Source: an uncultured SAR86 cluster bacterium
Lineage (GTDB): Bacteria; Pseudomonadota; Gammaproteobacteria; Magnimaribacterales; D2472
DNA: 46,396 nt
Reading direction: 5' to 3'
Assembly: GCA_902517505.1 (NCBI GenBank)
Contig: CABYCL010000002.1
Span: 65,941-112,336 of the forward strand
Both the position numbers and the translations under genes were made by a program. A model generated the notes under the pieces. The model searched no databases and was not told the origin of the DNA. It saw nothing but the letters and a program-made list of their open reading frames with translations. This document shows, piece by piece, positions 24,737 to 33,044 of this stretch; positions within the stretch are counted from its first letter, which is position 1, and every line of letters begins with the position of its first letter.

Positions 24737-27009
24737 TTCCAAAATTTTATTTAATTTTTACAATTTTATTTTTCTTTACTGGATTTACATTCTCTAATTC
24801 TGAGATATTTTTGCCAGCTCCTGATCATGATTTTGAGTCTTCAAGAAATATACCACAACCAGATTATTCTCAATCAGTTAATTGGGCTGCTATACCTGAA
24901 ACTAAAAATTTATCAGATACAGTTCCTTTGGGTGTCGAACTTCCAAAAGATGCTCCAAAAGCTCAAGTATTTTTTATTCATCCTACAGGATACCTTAATG
25001 TAAATGAGTGGAACGCACCTATGGAATTGGACAGCATAACTGAAGAGAACACCAAGTGGATGATGGCCAACCAAGCATCAGTATTTAATTCTTGTTGCGA
25101 CATTTGGGCGCCTAGATACAGACAAGCCAATGCAGCAGTATTCGTCATAGACAATGAAGAAATTATTAAAAAAGCTTTAAATTTTGCCTATCAAGATGTT
25201 GAAAGAGCTTTTGACGAGTTCTTAATGCGTCGCGACCCGTCTTTACCTTTTATCATCGCTAGCCATTCTCAAGGCACCAACCATGCTACTTCTCTACTTA
25301 AAAATCGTATAGCAGGAACAGCACTAAAAAATCAAATGGTTGCTGCTTATATCATAGGAGGAAGGACACGACTTAGTGATATCTATGATATGGATGATAT
25401 CGATGTTTGCGAAACAGCTCATGATCTTCATTGTGTTATACATTGGAGAACTTATGGCGATGGAGCCAAACTCGAGGATTGGGTGGATGATGATTCACCA
25501 CTTATCTGTGTCAACCCACTTTCTTGGAGTAACGATACCAAATTCGTTGATAGTAAAAAACACCTAGGATCTGTTCTTTTATCAGGATTTTTTCAGATTA
25601 GTTATTATGATGAGAATCCAACAGGGTTAACTTTTAGTCAGCAACCTGCTCCAATTCCAAACCTAACTTGGGCTGAGTGCAGAGACGGTGTGCTTATTGT
25701 AAAAGACCTTTTAGAAAGTCAGATGGAATCAGCATTAGGACCTTTGCAGAAAGCATTAGGACCAGAGGCTAGCAAAAATTATCATCTTCTTGACTACCCA
25801 CTTTTTCATATGAACATTAGAAAGAACTCAGTTACCAGGGTAGCTTCATGGCATTCCTCTAATAAAGTTTTAAAAAATATTGAAAAGGATTTAATTAAAT
25901 GGGATTCAATTAAGCTTCATAGAACTGGAACTGATGGTGACAATGAAACAACTCTTTGGTTGGCTGAAGAGATAAAAAAATCTAACTTAGTTGCCCAAGT
26001 AGATTTATTTAATTTTATCAAAAGAACTCCTGGCAAATCATATGTAACAAATGGTGTGAATACTGCTTATGGGCTCCCCTTATTTGATGGAGGTAGTACT
26101 ACCGAATATGGTGTTGAAGGACTTAATGGAAGTCTGAGCGATACAAATAGAATTGTCATCACAAAATTTGGATCAACTAAATCTAATGAACATACAATTA
26201 AATTAAATAAAGCTAGACAAAAAAATGAACATTTAGCAATTGTGGCTATTACAGATGTTGATCAAAACAAACCAGGTTTAGCAGTTTTAAATGCAGAGTC
26301 TTATAGAAATCCTTTTGGCCCCCCTGTATTACAAGTTGCCAGCACCGAAGCTGATTGGTTATTAAATTTAAATAAAGATGAGAAATTAACATTTTTTGCT
26401 GAATTTAATAATCAAAAATCTTCAGCGTCAAATATTCAAACAAAAGTAATAGGAAAAGATCCATCGCTAGAGCCTATAGTAATAATGACACCAAAAAGTG
26501 GCTGGTGGACTTGTACTTCAGAAAGAGGTGGAGGAATAACGATTTGGCTAAATGCCATTAGATATTTCTCAGAAAACCCCCCATTAAGAACAATTATATT
26601 TACGGCTAATACAGGACATGAATTAAGCCATTTAGGCTTAGATCATTTTTTAGAAAATAATCCTTCATTAGTTCAGGATGCCTATCTTTGGTTTCATCTT
26701 GGCGCAAATTTTGCCGCTAAAGATGGCTCTATTCTGTTGCAAACATCAACCCAAGATTATATGAATTTAACCATGAAACAATTTAAAAAAGAGAATATTA
26801 AAGGAACACAATCTTGGCCAATCTCTGAAAGGCCTTTAGGTGAAGCAAGGAATATTTTCGATGGCGGGGGAGAATATATTTCTTTACTTGGAACCAATCC
26901 TCTATTTCATAACCCAGATGACTTATGGCCTCACTCAATAGATATAGAAAAATTAGAAAAATTAAACAATGCAATGTTAAAAATAATTAACGATATTGCA
27001 AATTCATAA
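24733..27009 (+). CDS. DUF3089 alpha/beta hydrolase fused to degenerate M28-like domain
   Basis: 758 residues. Signal peptide (FYLIFTILFFFTGFTFS). Residues ~35-300 are DUF3089, with the elbow ASHSQGT (Ser179), WAPRYRQAN and HPTGYLN. Residues ~400-755 resemble an M28 zinc-exopeptidase fold: PIVIMTPKSGWW (581 on) is where M28 has the HxD metal residues, SERGGGITIWLNAIRYF stands in for the GADDNxSG loop, and RTIIFTANTGHELSHLGLDHFL keeps Glu630 of the EE pair position. The His/Asp zinc ligands are not there. So an active hydrolase plus a probably non-catalytic M28-like module. Overlaps the upstream esterase by 4 nt. M28 reading is from pattern alone. Confidence 0.75.
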   Translation: MIPKFYLIFTILFFFTGFTFSNSEIFLPAPDHDFESSRNIPQPDYSQSVNWAAIPETKNLSDTVPLGVELPKDAPKAQVFFIHPTGYLNVNEWNAPMELDSITEENTKWMMANQASVFNSCCDIWAPRYRQANAAVFVIDNEEIIKKALNFAYQDVERAFDEFLMRRDPSLPFIIASHSQGTNHATSLLKNRIAGTALKNQMVAAYIIGGRTRLSDIYDMDDIDVCETAHDLHCVIHWRTYGDGAKLEDWVDDDSPLICVNPLSWSNDTKFVDSKKHLGSVLLSGFFQISYYDENPTGLTFSQQPAPIPNLTWAECRDGVLIVKDLLESQMESALGPLQKALGPEASKNYHLLDYPLFHMNIRKNSVTRVASWHSSNKVLKNIEKDLIKWDSIKLHRTGTDGDNETTLWLAEEIKKSNLVAQVDLFNFIKRTPGKSYVTNGVNTAYGLPLFDGGSTTEYGVEGLNGSLSDTNRIVITKFGSTKSNEHTIKLNKARQKNEHLAIVAITDVDQNKPGLAVLNAESYRNPFGPPVLQVASTEADWLLNLNKDEKLTFFAEFNNQKSSASNIQTKVIGKDPSLEPIVIMTPKSGWWTCTSERGGGITIWLNAIRYFSENPPLRTIIFTANTGHELSHLGLDHFLENNPSLVQDAYLWFHLGANFAAKDGSILLQTSTQDYMNLTMKQFKKENIKGTQSWPISERPLGEARNIFDGGGEYISLLGTNPLFHNPDDLWPHSIDIEKLEKLNNAMLKIINDIANS

Positions 27010-27158
27010 TATTGCCTTATATAATTTTTTCATTACATTATGGAGTCTTCGCCTCAATTGGACATAAGCTAATAAAAAATATAAATAAATTAAATTTAAA
27101 GTTTTTAACTATTAAGTACATATTTATTGTAAGATGCATTTTTTAACAAGGATATTTA

Positions 27159-27404
27159 ATGAATATATACGTAGGTAACATATCTTGGGGTTTAACAGAC
27201 CAAGATTTAGAAAATGTTTTTGCTGAGCACGGTACTGTGACTTCTGCAAAAATTATCACAGACAGAGCAACTGGGCGTTCTAGAGGTTTTGGTTTTGTTG
27301 AAATGAGTGATGGCGGCGAAGCTGCTATTGAAGCATTAAATGAAACTGAGGTTGATGGAAGAAGTTTGGTTGTAAACGAATCAAGACCTAGGGATAAGAG
27401 CTAA
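27159..27404 (+). CDS. RRM-domain RNA-binding protein
   Basis: 81 residues, a single RNA recognition motif: RNP2 IYVGNI (3-8) and RNP1 RGFGFVEM (43-50), with the typical ATGRSRG loop. Such short bacterial RRM proteins bind single-stranded RNA and some are cold-induced. ATG is preceded by AAGGA. No clear terminator follows, and its stop codon overlaps that of the convergent SnoaL-like gene by 3 nt. The 149-nt gap upstream shows no other gene. Confidence 0.9.
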   Translation: MNIYVGNISWGLTDQDLENVFAEHGTVTSAKIITDRATGRSRGFGFVEMSDGGEAAIEALNETEVDGRSLVVNESRPRDKS

Positions 27405-27796
27405 CCCAAACTTTCTAACGCTTCTACCATTTTTTGTTGTACTTTTTGAACTGCTTTAAATGGTCTAATCATAACTTTAAAGTTTACAATCTTTCCTTCT
27501 TCATTCCACTCGATAATATCAACTCCGTTGACTGATATGTCGTCGATATAGGTTTCAAATTCAAGAACAGAATTCATGCCATCATGAATTTCTTTCGTAT
27601 ATTTAAACTTCTCCATATTGAATGATTGACCAGCAGCGGATAAATACATCATGGTTATCTCTTTTCCCTCCATGGGCGTAAAAACTACTGGTGATGAAAA
27701 TATAGCATCATCTGCAATGAGATTTTCCAATAAACCCTGATCGTCATTCTTTAATACTTCATGCCATTTTTGTATAAGGTCTTTAGCTGTATTCAT
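27401..27796 (-). CDS. SnoaL / NTF2-like protein
   Basis: 131 residues from ATG 27796 (an upstream ATG at 27835 would place the start in the operator, less likely). Pattern LIQKWHEVLKNDDQGLLENLIADDAIFSSPVVFTPMEGKEITMMYLSAA and a beta-rich second half is that of the NTF2-like cone fold (SnoaL, ketosteroid-isomerase-like), with a hydrophobic pocket likely. No assigned substrate. TACAAT lies 7 nt before the ATG, predicting a leaderless mRNA. Convergent with the RRM gene and divergent from the ABM operon across a double palindrome. Confidence 0.65.
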   Translation of the reverse strand: MNTAKDLIQKWHEVLKNDDQGLLENLIADDAIFSSPVVFTPMEGKEITMMYLSAAGQSFNMEKFKYTKEIHDGMNSVLEFETYIDDISVNGVDIIEWNEEGKIVNFKVMIRPFKAVQKVQQKMVEALESLG

Positions 27797-27810
27797 TTTT
27801 AAAATTGTAT

Positions 27811-27851
27811 AAATATATTGATATATTTTAAACATAAATATATCGATATAT
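27811..27851. promoter_or_regulatory. Paired palindromic operator between divergent genes
   Basis: Two near-identical 14-nt palindromes: ATATATTGATATAT (27813-27826, within AAATATAT-TG-ATATATTT) and ATATATCGATATAT (27838-27851). Their centres are 25 bp apart, about 2.4 helical turns. They lie directly upstream of the -10 for the SnoaL-like gene (27809-27804) and upstream of the ABM gene at 27911. This is the layout of a dimeric repressor site; the regulator is not encoded next to it. Confidence 0.6.
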
Positions 27852-27910
27852 GTTCAATATAGTAGTATCTTATACAAACTGAAGAGATTTATGAATATAA
27901 GGAGATATAT

Positions 27911-28219
27911 ATGGAATACTTAGTTATAGCAGACTTCAAAGCGAATGAAGGCATGGCTGAAGACATGGCAAATGTTTTCAAAGAAGCTTTGGTTGATACA
28001 AGAGCCTTTGAAGGATGTAATGGAATTGATGTTTATTTTGAGGAGAAGACAAATACCTTCACTCTTATTGAGGATTGGACAACATTAGAAAATTACGAAA
28101 CCTATCTTCAATGGAGAATAGATACTGGTATTGCAGATGTTGTAGACCCATTACTTGTTGGGGGATGGGACGGAGTCGTTCAAAGTGTAAAGAGGCTTGG
28201 AGTACCTAAAGATATTTAA
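27911..28219 (+). CDS. ABM-fold small protein
   Basis: 102 residues: MEYLVIADFKANEGMAEDMANVFKEAL, then CNGIDVYFEEKTNTFTLIEDWTTLENYETYLQWR is the beta-alpha-beta-beta-alpha pattern of the dimeric alpha+beta barrel (ABM, PF03992-like). No signal peptide. ATG has AAGGAG 8 nt upstream. Its stop overlaps the next gene start (28219) by 1 nt. First gene of a small operon controlled from the double palindrome. Confidence 0.7.
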   Translation: MEYLVIADFKANEGMAEDMANVFKEALVDTRAFEGCNGIDVYFEEKTNTFTLIEDWTTLENYETYLQWRIDTGIADVVDPLLVGGWDGVVQSVKRLGVPKDI

Positions 28220-28584
28220 TGACAAATCAAGAGCAAATAGAAAAATGTATAGATCTTTATTATGAAGGATGTTGTGAGTCAAACTCTGAAAAAATTAAAA
28301 AAGCTTTTGATGAAAACGCAATGATCTCAGGTTACTTGCCTGACGGGCTGCACGAGATGAATCTTGATGATTTTGCTGGCTTTGTTGCTGCTCAACAACC
28401 TTCGCCAAAAGAGAAAGGAGATGAGGAATTTCTAGAAATAATTTCATGTGAAATAGTTGGAGATACCGCAATTGTTCAAATAAGAGAGGCATACTTGGGA
28501 ATGACTTTTATAGATTCATTCTCTTTTTTAAAAAAAGAAGATACCTGGAGAATATACACAAAATTATTCCATGTTGAATCATAA
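28219..28584 (+). CDS. Putative lumazine-binding / SnoaL-like protein
   Basis: 121 residues, no signal peptide. IEKCIDLYYEGCCESNSEKIKKAFDENAMISGYLPDG, then IISCEIVGDTAIVQIREAYLGMTFIDSFSFLKKEDTWRIYTKLFH is the NTF2-like fold of the 'putative lumazine-binding' family (PF12893). Function in the cell is unknown. One-base overlap with the ABM gene; ends 30 nt before the lipoprotein gene, which has its own RBS. Likely cotranscribed with both. Confidence 0.75.
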   Translation: MTNQEQIEKCIDLYYEGCCESNSEKIKKAFDENAMISGYLPDGLHEMNLDDFAGFVAAQQPSPKEKGDEEFLEIISCEIVGDTAIVQIREAYLGMTFIDSFSFLKKEDTWRIYTKLFHVES

Positions 28585-28614
28585 ATAAAACACATATATT
28601 TAGAGGAGAGAAAT

Positions 28615-29499
28615 ATGTTTAAAAATAAATTACTAATAACTAGTGTAATGGGTGCTTTTTTCATTGCGAGTTGTTCAAATGAGATGGCTGTTGAACCTAC
28701 AGCAGAAGATAATAGCTATTCAGAATTTGTAGATGCACTTGAAAGCACAGGCGGTAAAGCTTTCGCAGAATTTATGGCATGTGAAGCTGGAGCAGATTTT
28801 AATGCTGAAAATGCAACTAAGATGATATCAGATTGGCAAAAACTAATTACTGCAGAGTCATTATTTGGTGTTTGGGGATACGTTCCTGCAGCTGACACAA
28901 ATGCATTTGGAGATACATTATGGTGGGAATTAAATTGGAACTCAAAAGAAGAAGCAGATGCTGAGTGGAATGCCTGGGTTCAAAATGAAGATGCACAAGC
29001 ATGGGCTGAACAATATTCTAATGTAATGGTTTGTGATGGAGAAGGAAGAAATTCTTTTGACGGCGTATATCCAATTTTACCCAATACATATGGTGATGTT
29101 AATGAAAGTGGATATTTTTATGCTGAATTTCATCAGTGTAATTATATTGATGGATCTGATAGAACAGATGCTGAAGCATTTTTACCTGGTTTTACTAATG
29201 CAGTAAGTAATTCTGACTACAATGGTACTGGCTATTCATTTGCTAACTACTTTGCATATAAAAATAAAGATGGCTCTCATGTAGATGCTGATGTTGACTT
29301 TCTTTGGGGTAATTTTACAAAGGGTAAAGATGCAATGGATAAAGCAACTGAATCATTTGAAAATGATGTCAGAGACGAAATGTTTCCTTTATTTAGTGAA
29401 TTTGCAACTTGTGCTGAAGTACCGGATGTTTATCATGGTTGGACATTCTATGCAGGCGACAATAAAGAATTTATGCCTGATTTTACATCTAGAGATTAA
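28615..29499 (+). CDS. Lipoprotein with two ABM-like repeats
   Basis: 294 residues. Lipobox FIASC (Cys20). The mature part seems to be an internal duplication: FAEFMACEAG..FNAENATKMISDWQKLI..GVWGYVP..LWWELNWNSKEEADAEWNAW at ~48-145 and YAEFHQCNYIDGSDRTDAEAFLPGFTNAV..NYFAYK..VDFLWGNFTKGKDAMDKATESF at ~163-270, each ending with a Cys (VMVCDG, FATCAE) and an aromatic tail (FDGVYP, YHGWTFY). This arrangement fits a fused pair of ferredoxin-like ABM domains with a Cys pair in each half. RBS GAGGAGAG. Terminator at 29516. Function unknown; an exported relative lies at 43623. Confidence 0.65.
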   Translation: MFKNKLLITSVMGAFFIASCSNEMAVEPTAEDNSYSEFVDALESTGGKAFAEFMACEAGADFNAENATKMISDWQKLITAESLFGVWGYVPAADTNAFGDTLWWELNWNSKEEADAEWNAWVQNEDAQAWAEQYSNVMVCDGEGRNSFDGVYPILPNTYGDVNESGYFYAEFHQCNYIDGSDRTDAEAFLPGFTNAVSNSDYNGTGYSFANYFAYKNKDGSHVDADVDFLWGNFTKGKDAMDKATESFENDVRDEMFPLFSEFATCAEVPDVYHGWTFYAGDNKEFMPDFTSRD

Positions 29500-29515
29500 T
29501 TTTACTTAAAAAAAT

Positions 29516-29544
29516 GAAGCTGCTTTATGCAGCTTCTTTTTTTT
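29516..29544 (+). terminator. Intrinsic terminator of the ABM/lipoprotein operon
   Basis: 8-bp stem GAAGCTGC/GCAGCTTC (29516-29523 and 29529-29536), TTTAT loop and eight T to 29544. Confidence 0.92.
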
Positions 29545-29563
29545 ATGGTACATTTTACTTATT

Positions 29564-30649
29564 ATGATTATTGGAGTTCCTTCTGAGGTTAAAAATAACG
29601 AGAATCGAGTAGGTCTTACACCTAATTCTGTTCAATCACTTGTCAGCTTAGGCCATGATGTTTTAATTCAAAATAATGCTGGAGCAAATATTGGATTTTT
29701 AAATGATCAATATATAGCTGCTGGAGCAAAATTAATAGATTCCGCTGAAGATGTTTATACATCATCTGAAATGATTGTAAAAGTCAAAGAACCGATACCC
29801 GATGAGTATAAATTTTTAAGAGATGATTTAACTCTTTTTACTTATCTTCATTTGGCTGGAGATCCTGAAAATGCAAAAAAATTAATTGATACTGGAGTTA
29901 CAGGTATTGCATACGAAACAGTAACATCATCTGATGGTTCAATGCCTTTACTTGCTCCGATGAGCACTATTGCTGGCCAACTTGCTTTTATTGTTGGTTC
30001 ATATCATTTACTTAAACACAATAAAGGAAAGGGGGTAATGATAGGTAAAATGGACGATATAGATCCAAGGGTTGTTACAGTTATTGGTGCTGGTGTTTCA
30101 GGGACTCAATCTATTCTTAAAGCGATAGATAACAATGCAATGGTAAAGGTTGTGGATTCGTCTCAATCAAAACTCGATGAACTTCAATCAAAATATGGAT
30201 CTAATAATATTGAGTATGTACTCTCTACTCAAGAATCAATTCAGTCATCAATCAATGATTCTGATTTAGTAATTGGCAGTGTTTATGTTGTAGGAAAAGA
30301 AGCTCCTAAAGTTATTAAACGAGAAATGTTGTCTTCCATGAATCCAGGGACTGTAATGGTTGATGTATCGATAGATCAAGGTGGGTGTTTTGAAACAAGT
30401 AAGCCAACTACGCATGATAATCCGACATTCTTAAAAAATGATATTGTTCATTACTGTGTAACAAACATGCCTGGTGCTGTTCCATTAACAGCAACTGAAG
30501 CTTTGAATAAAGTCACGCTTTCATACGTTGAAAATCTTGCAAATAATGGTATTCAAAATGCTCTTGAGTCTGATGAACATTTGAGAAATGGTTTAAACAT
30601 TCTCGATGGAAGAATTGTTCATCCTGGAGTAAAAGAAGCTCTAGAATAA
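29564..30649 (+). CDS. ald: Alanine dehydrogenase
   Basis: NAD-dependent oxidative deamination of L-alanine to pyruvate and ammonium, or the reverse. 361 residues, within the normal ~370. N-terminal IGVPSEVKNNENRVGLTP with substrate-binding Arg near 15, VKVKEP with the catalytic Lys near 74, YLHLAGD with the catalytic His, the Rossmann motif VIGAGVSGTQS (~169-179), and VDVSIDQGGCFETSKPTTH near the NAD pocket with Asp. ATG 20 nt after the preceding terminator; no clear Shine-Dalgarno. An amidase gene follows after 14 nt. Confidence 0.96.
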   Translation: MIIGVPSEVKNNENRVGLTPNSVQSLVSLGHDVLIQNNAGANIGFLNDQYIAAGAKLIDSAEDVYTSSEMIVKVKEPIPDEYKFLRDDLTLFTYLHLAGDPENAKKLIDTGVTGIAYETVTSSDGSMPLLAPMSTIAGQLAFIVGSYHLLKHNKGKGVMIGKMDDIDPRVVTVIGAGVSGTQSILKAIDNNAMVKVVDSSQSKLDELQSKYGSNNIEYVLSTQESIQSSINDSDLVIGSVYVVGKEAPKVIKREMLSSMNPGTVMVDVSIDQGGCFETSKPTTHDNPTFLKNDIVHYCVTNMPGAVPLTATEALNKVTLSYVENLANNGIQNALESDEHLRNGLNILDGRIVHPGVKEALE

Positions 30650-30663
30650 TTTTTAAACAAGAG

Positions 30664-32022
30664 ATGTTACAAAAGTTAAATTCATATATATTTTTGTTAT
30701 TTTTTTCAACATTGGTTTATACATCTAATGATGAAAAGAATTCTCTTATAGAGATTTACGACAATCCAAATGACACCAATTTAATTAATATTGTTGTTAA
30801 AGATAATATCGATATCGGCGGCAAAGTTACTTCTGCTGGATCTTTGGCACTTAAAGATAACATTGCAGCAAACGATGCTTTCATAATAGATAAATTAAAA
30901 AGAGCAAATTATCATATTCTTGGGAAAGCAAACCTATCTGAATGGGCAAACTTTAGATCTGATGATTCAGTTAGCGGCTGGTCAAGTCTTGGTGGTCAAA
31001 CAAAACATTTTATAGATGATGCATATAATCCTTGTGGCTCAAGTTCCGGATCTGCTGTTGCTGTTTCAATGGGGATTGTAGATATTGCAATTGGTACTGA
31101 AACAAACGGTTCAATTTCATGCCCATCATCTGTAAATGGAATTGTTGGCATGAAACCAACAACAGGTTTGGTTAGTAGGTCTGGTATTATTCCAATATCG
31201 TCTTCTCAGGATACAGCTGGGCCAATGGGAGCAACTGTTGATATTGTTGCAAAAACATTAGAAGTTATTTCAGGATATGATAAAAATGATCCAGCTACTT
31301 CTTTGATACCAACTAATTTTGATTTTAGTTTTTCAACTGCAACAAAGATTATCTCTCTGAGAGGAGTTCGATTAGGTTTGTTGGATTCAAAAAACTTAAA
31401 TCCAGAAGTTATTGAATTACATAAAAAATTAAAAGAAATTGTTAACTCTTTGGGTGGCGAAGTAATTTTGATAAATGATGATAGGGATTATCCTGGAGAT
31501 GCTGAATCTTACGTTCTTCTCTACGAGTTCAGAGTGGGACTGGAAGAATATCTAAAAAATGCTAGTTCTTCTATGAAAAAACTTACGGATATAATTGATT
31601 ACAATAATGCTAATAAAAATATTGTTATGCCATATTTTGGGCAAAACATTTTTTATAAATCTATCGAAAGCACTAGTTATCTAAAATATCTTTGGTCTAA
31701 ATACAAAATAAATAAGTCTTACAAGTCTACAAAAGATCTTATAGATAAATATGATTTAGATGCCTTCATTGGTCTAACCCGAGGACCTGCCTGGAAAATA
31801 AATTTTGATGGTGGAGATTATATTGCTATGAATGATACTCTTCAATTTGATAGTGGCGGATATGCTGCTCATAACGGGATGCCTCACATAACAATACCTT
31901 ACTTTGAAATTAATAACTTTCCTGTAGGAATTTCAATTATTGGAGATCGTTGGACTGACAAGCTAATCGTTGGGTATGCATCAGCAATTGAAAAATCAAG
32001 ATATAATTCAATTATTCAATAA
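30664..32022 (+). CDS. Exported amidase-signature hydrolase
   Basis: 452 residues. N-terminal signal peptide (LNSYIFLLFFSTLVYTS). The amidase-signature Ser-cisSer-Lys set: Lys46 in VVKDNID, the cis-Ser in CGSSSGSAVAV (126-128), and nucleophile Ser150 in GTETNGSIS, followed by VNGIVGMKPTTGLVSRSG. Export is unusual compared with GatA, so this is not the tRNA amidotransferase. Likely releases ammonia from amides or peptides in the periplasm; alanine dehydrogenase just upstream (14 nt) would fit nitrogen metabolism. Starts with weak AAGAG. Confidence 0.88.
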   Translation: MLQKLNSYIFLLFFSTLVYTSNDEKNSLIEIYDNPNDTNLINIVVKDNIDIGGKVTSAGSLALKDNIAANDAFIIDKLKRANYHILGKANLSEWANFRSDDSVSGWSSLGGQTKHFIDDAYNPCGSSSGSAVAVSMGIVDIAIGTETNGSISCPSSVNGIVGMKPTTGLVSRSGIIPISSSQDTAGPMGATVDIVAKTLEVISGYDKNDPATSLIPTNFDFSFSTATKIISLRGVRLGLLDSKNLNPEVIELHKKLKEIVNSLGGEVILINDDRDYPGDAESYVLLYEFRVGLEEYLKNASSSMKKLTDIIDYNNANKNIVMPYFGQNIFYKSIESTSYLKYLWSKYKINKSYKSTKDLIDKYDLDAFIGLTRGPAWKINFDGGDYIAMNDTLQFDSGGYAAHNGMPHITIPYFEINNFPVGISIIGDRWTDKLIVGYASAIEKSRYNSIIQ

Positions 32023-32036
32023 TATTAGGATTTGAT

Positions 32037-33044
32037 ATGGAAAAAGTTTTAGTAACAGGAGCAACAGGATATATCGGATTACATTGTATTCAGCAACTTC
32101 TTGATCAAGGGTATGCAGTAAATGGTACTGTAAGGTCACCTGATAGGAAGAATGAGATCTATGATGCACTTCATAAAAGTAGAACTCCTACTGATAATCT
32201 AGATATTTTTACTGCTAATCTTACAGAAGATGAAGGATGGGATGAGGCAATGAAAGGTTGTGATTATCTTATGCATGTTGCATCACCTCTAACATTTGAA
32301 AAAGAAAGTGAAGAATATTTTGTTGGTCCTGCTGTGGCTGGAGTTAAAAGAGCTTTTGGGTTTGCTAAAAAACATAATGTTAAAAGAGTTGTGCTAACCT
32401 CATCTGTCGCAGCTATATTTGAAACACCTGATTCTAAAGAATATTACGATGAGAGTGATTGGTCAGATCCTAATCACGAATCAATAAGCCATTACTCAAA
32501 GAGCAAGACACTTGCAGAAATGGCTGCTTGGGATTTTGTTAAAGAAGAAAATAATCCATTTGAACTAGCAGTTATAAATCCAGCTCTTGTAATAGGCCCA
32601 TCTTTATCGGGAGATATTGGAGAGTCAAATAAAGCAATCGCGTTAGTAGTTACAGGTAAGATGCCTGTTGGTATTCCTCTGCAATTTGGATATGTTGACG
32701 TTAGAGATGTTGCCGAAGCTCATATACTTGCTATGCAAAATCCGAAAAGTAACGGAAAAAGGTTTGCTTTGGTAGAAAAAGATCTTTGGTACAAAGAAGT
32801 TGCAAAGATTCTTAGAGATAAAGGCTTTAATAAGGCACCAAAATTTAGTGTGCCAGTATGGTTAGTGCCTCTTCTTGCAATTTTTGTTAAAGAATTAAAC
32901 CTTGCACGATCCGCTATTGGACGAGTAAGAAGTGTAAAATATGCAACCAATGCCAAAGAGGTACTTGGTTGGAGTCCAAGGCCTGCTGAAGAATCTATTG
33001 TAGAAATAGCTCAACAGATTAAAGATATGGGTTTGATTAAATAA
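32037..33044 (+). CDS. Extended SDR (dihydroflavonol-reductase / 3-beta-HSD-like)
   Basis: 335 residues. NAD(P)-binding TGATGYIGLH (7-16) and the catalytic Y153-x3-K157 (YSKSK) with TSS near 121-123 are typical of the extended SDR group containing dihydroflavonol 4-reductase, cinnamoyl-CoA reductase and 3-beta-hydroxysteroid dehydrogenase. Later markers INPALVIGPSLSGD and FGYVDVRDVAEAH fit. Substrate is not clear: a carbonyl or hydroxysteroid. 14 nt after the amidase stop, and convergent with the 5-alpha-reductase-like gene (8-nt overlap). Confidence 0.85.
   Translation: MEKVLVTGATGYIGLHCIQQLLDQGYAVNGTVRSPDRKNEIYDALHKSRTPTDNLDIFTANLTEDEGWDEAMKGCDYLMHVASPLTFEKESEEYFVGPAVAGVKRAFGFAKKHNVKRVVLTSSVAAIFETPDSKEYYDESDWSDPNHESISHYSKSKTLAEMAAWDFVKEENNPFELAVINPALVIGPSLSGDIGESNKAIALVVTGKMPVGIPLQFGYVDVRDVAEAHILAMQNPKSNGKRFALVEKDLWYKEVAKILRDKGFNKAPKFSVPVWLVPLLAIFVKELNLARSAIGRVRSVKYATNAKEVLGWSPRPAEESIVEIAQQIKDMGLIK

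Noticed and set aside
27010-27158. 149-nt gap before the RRM gene as a possible small RNA.
   Set aside because: AT-rich with only weak structure; no clear promoter-terminator pair.
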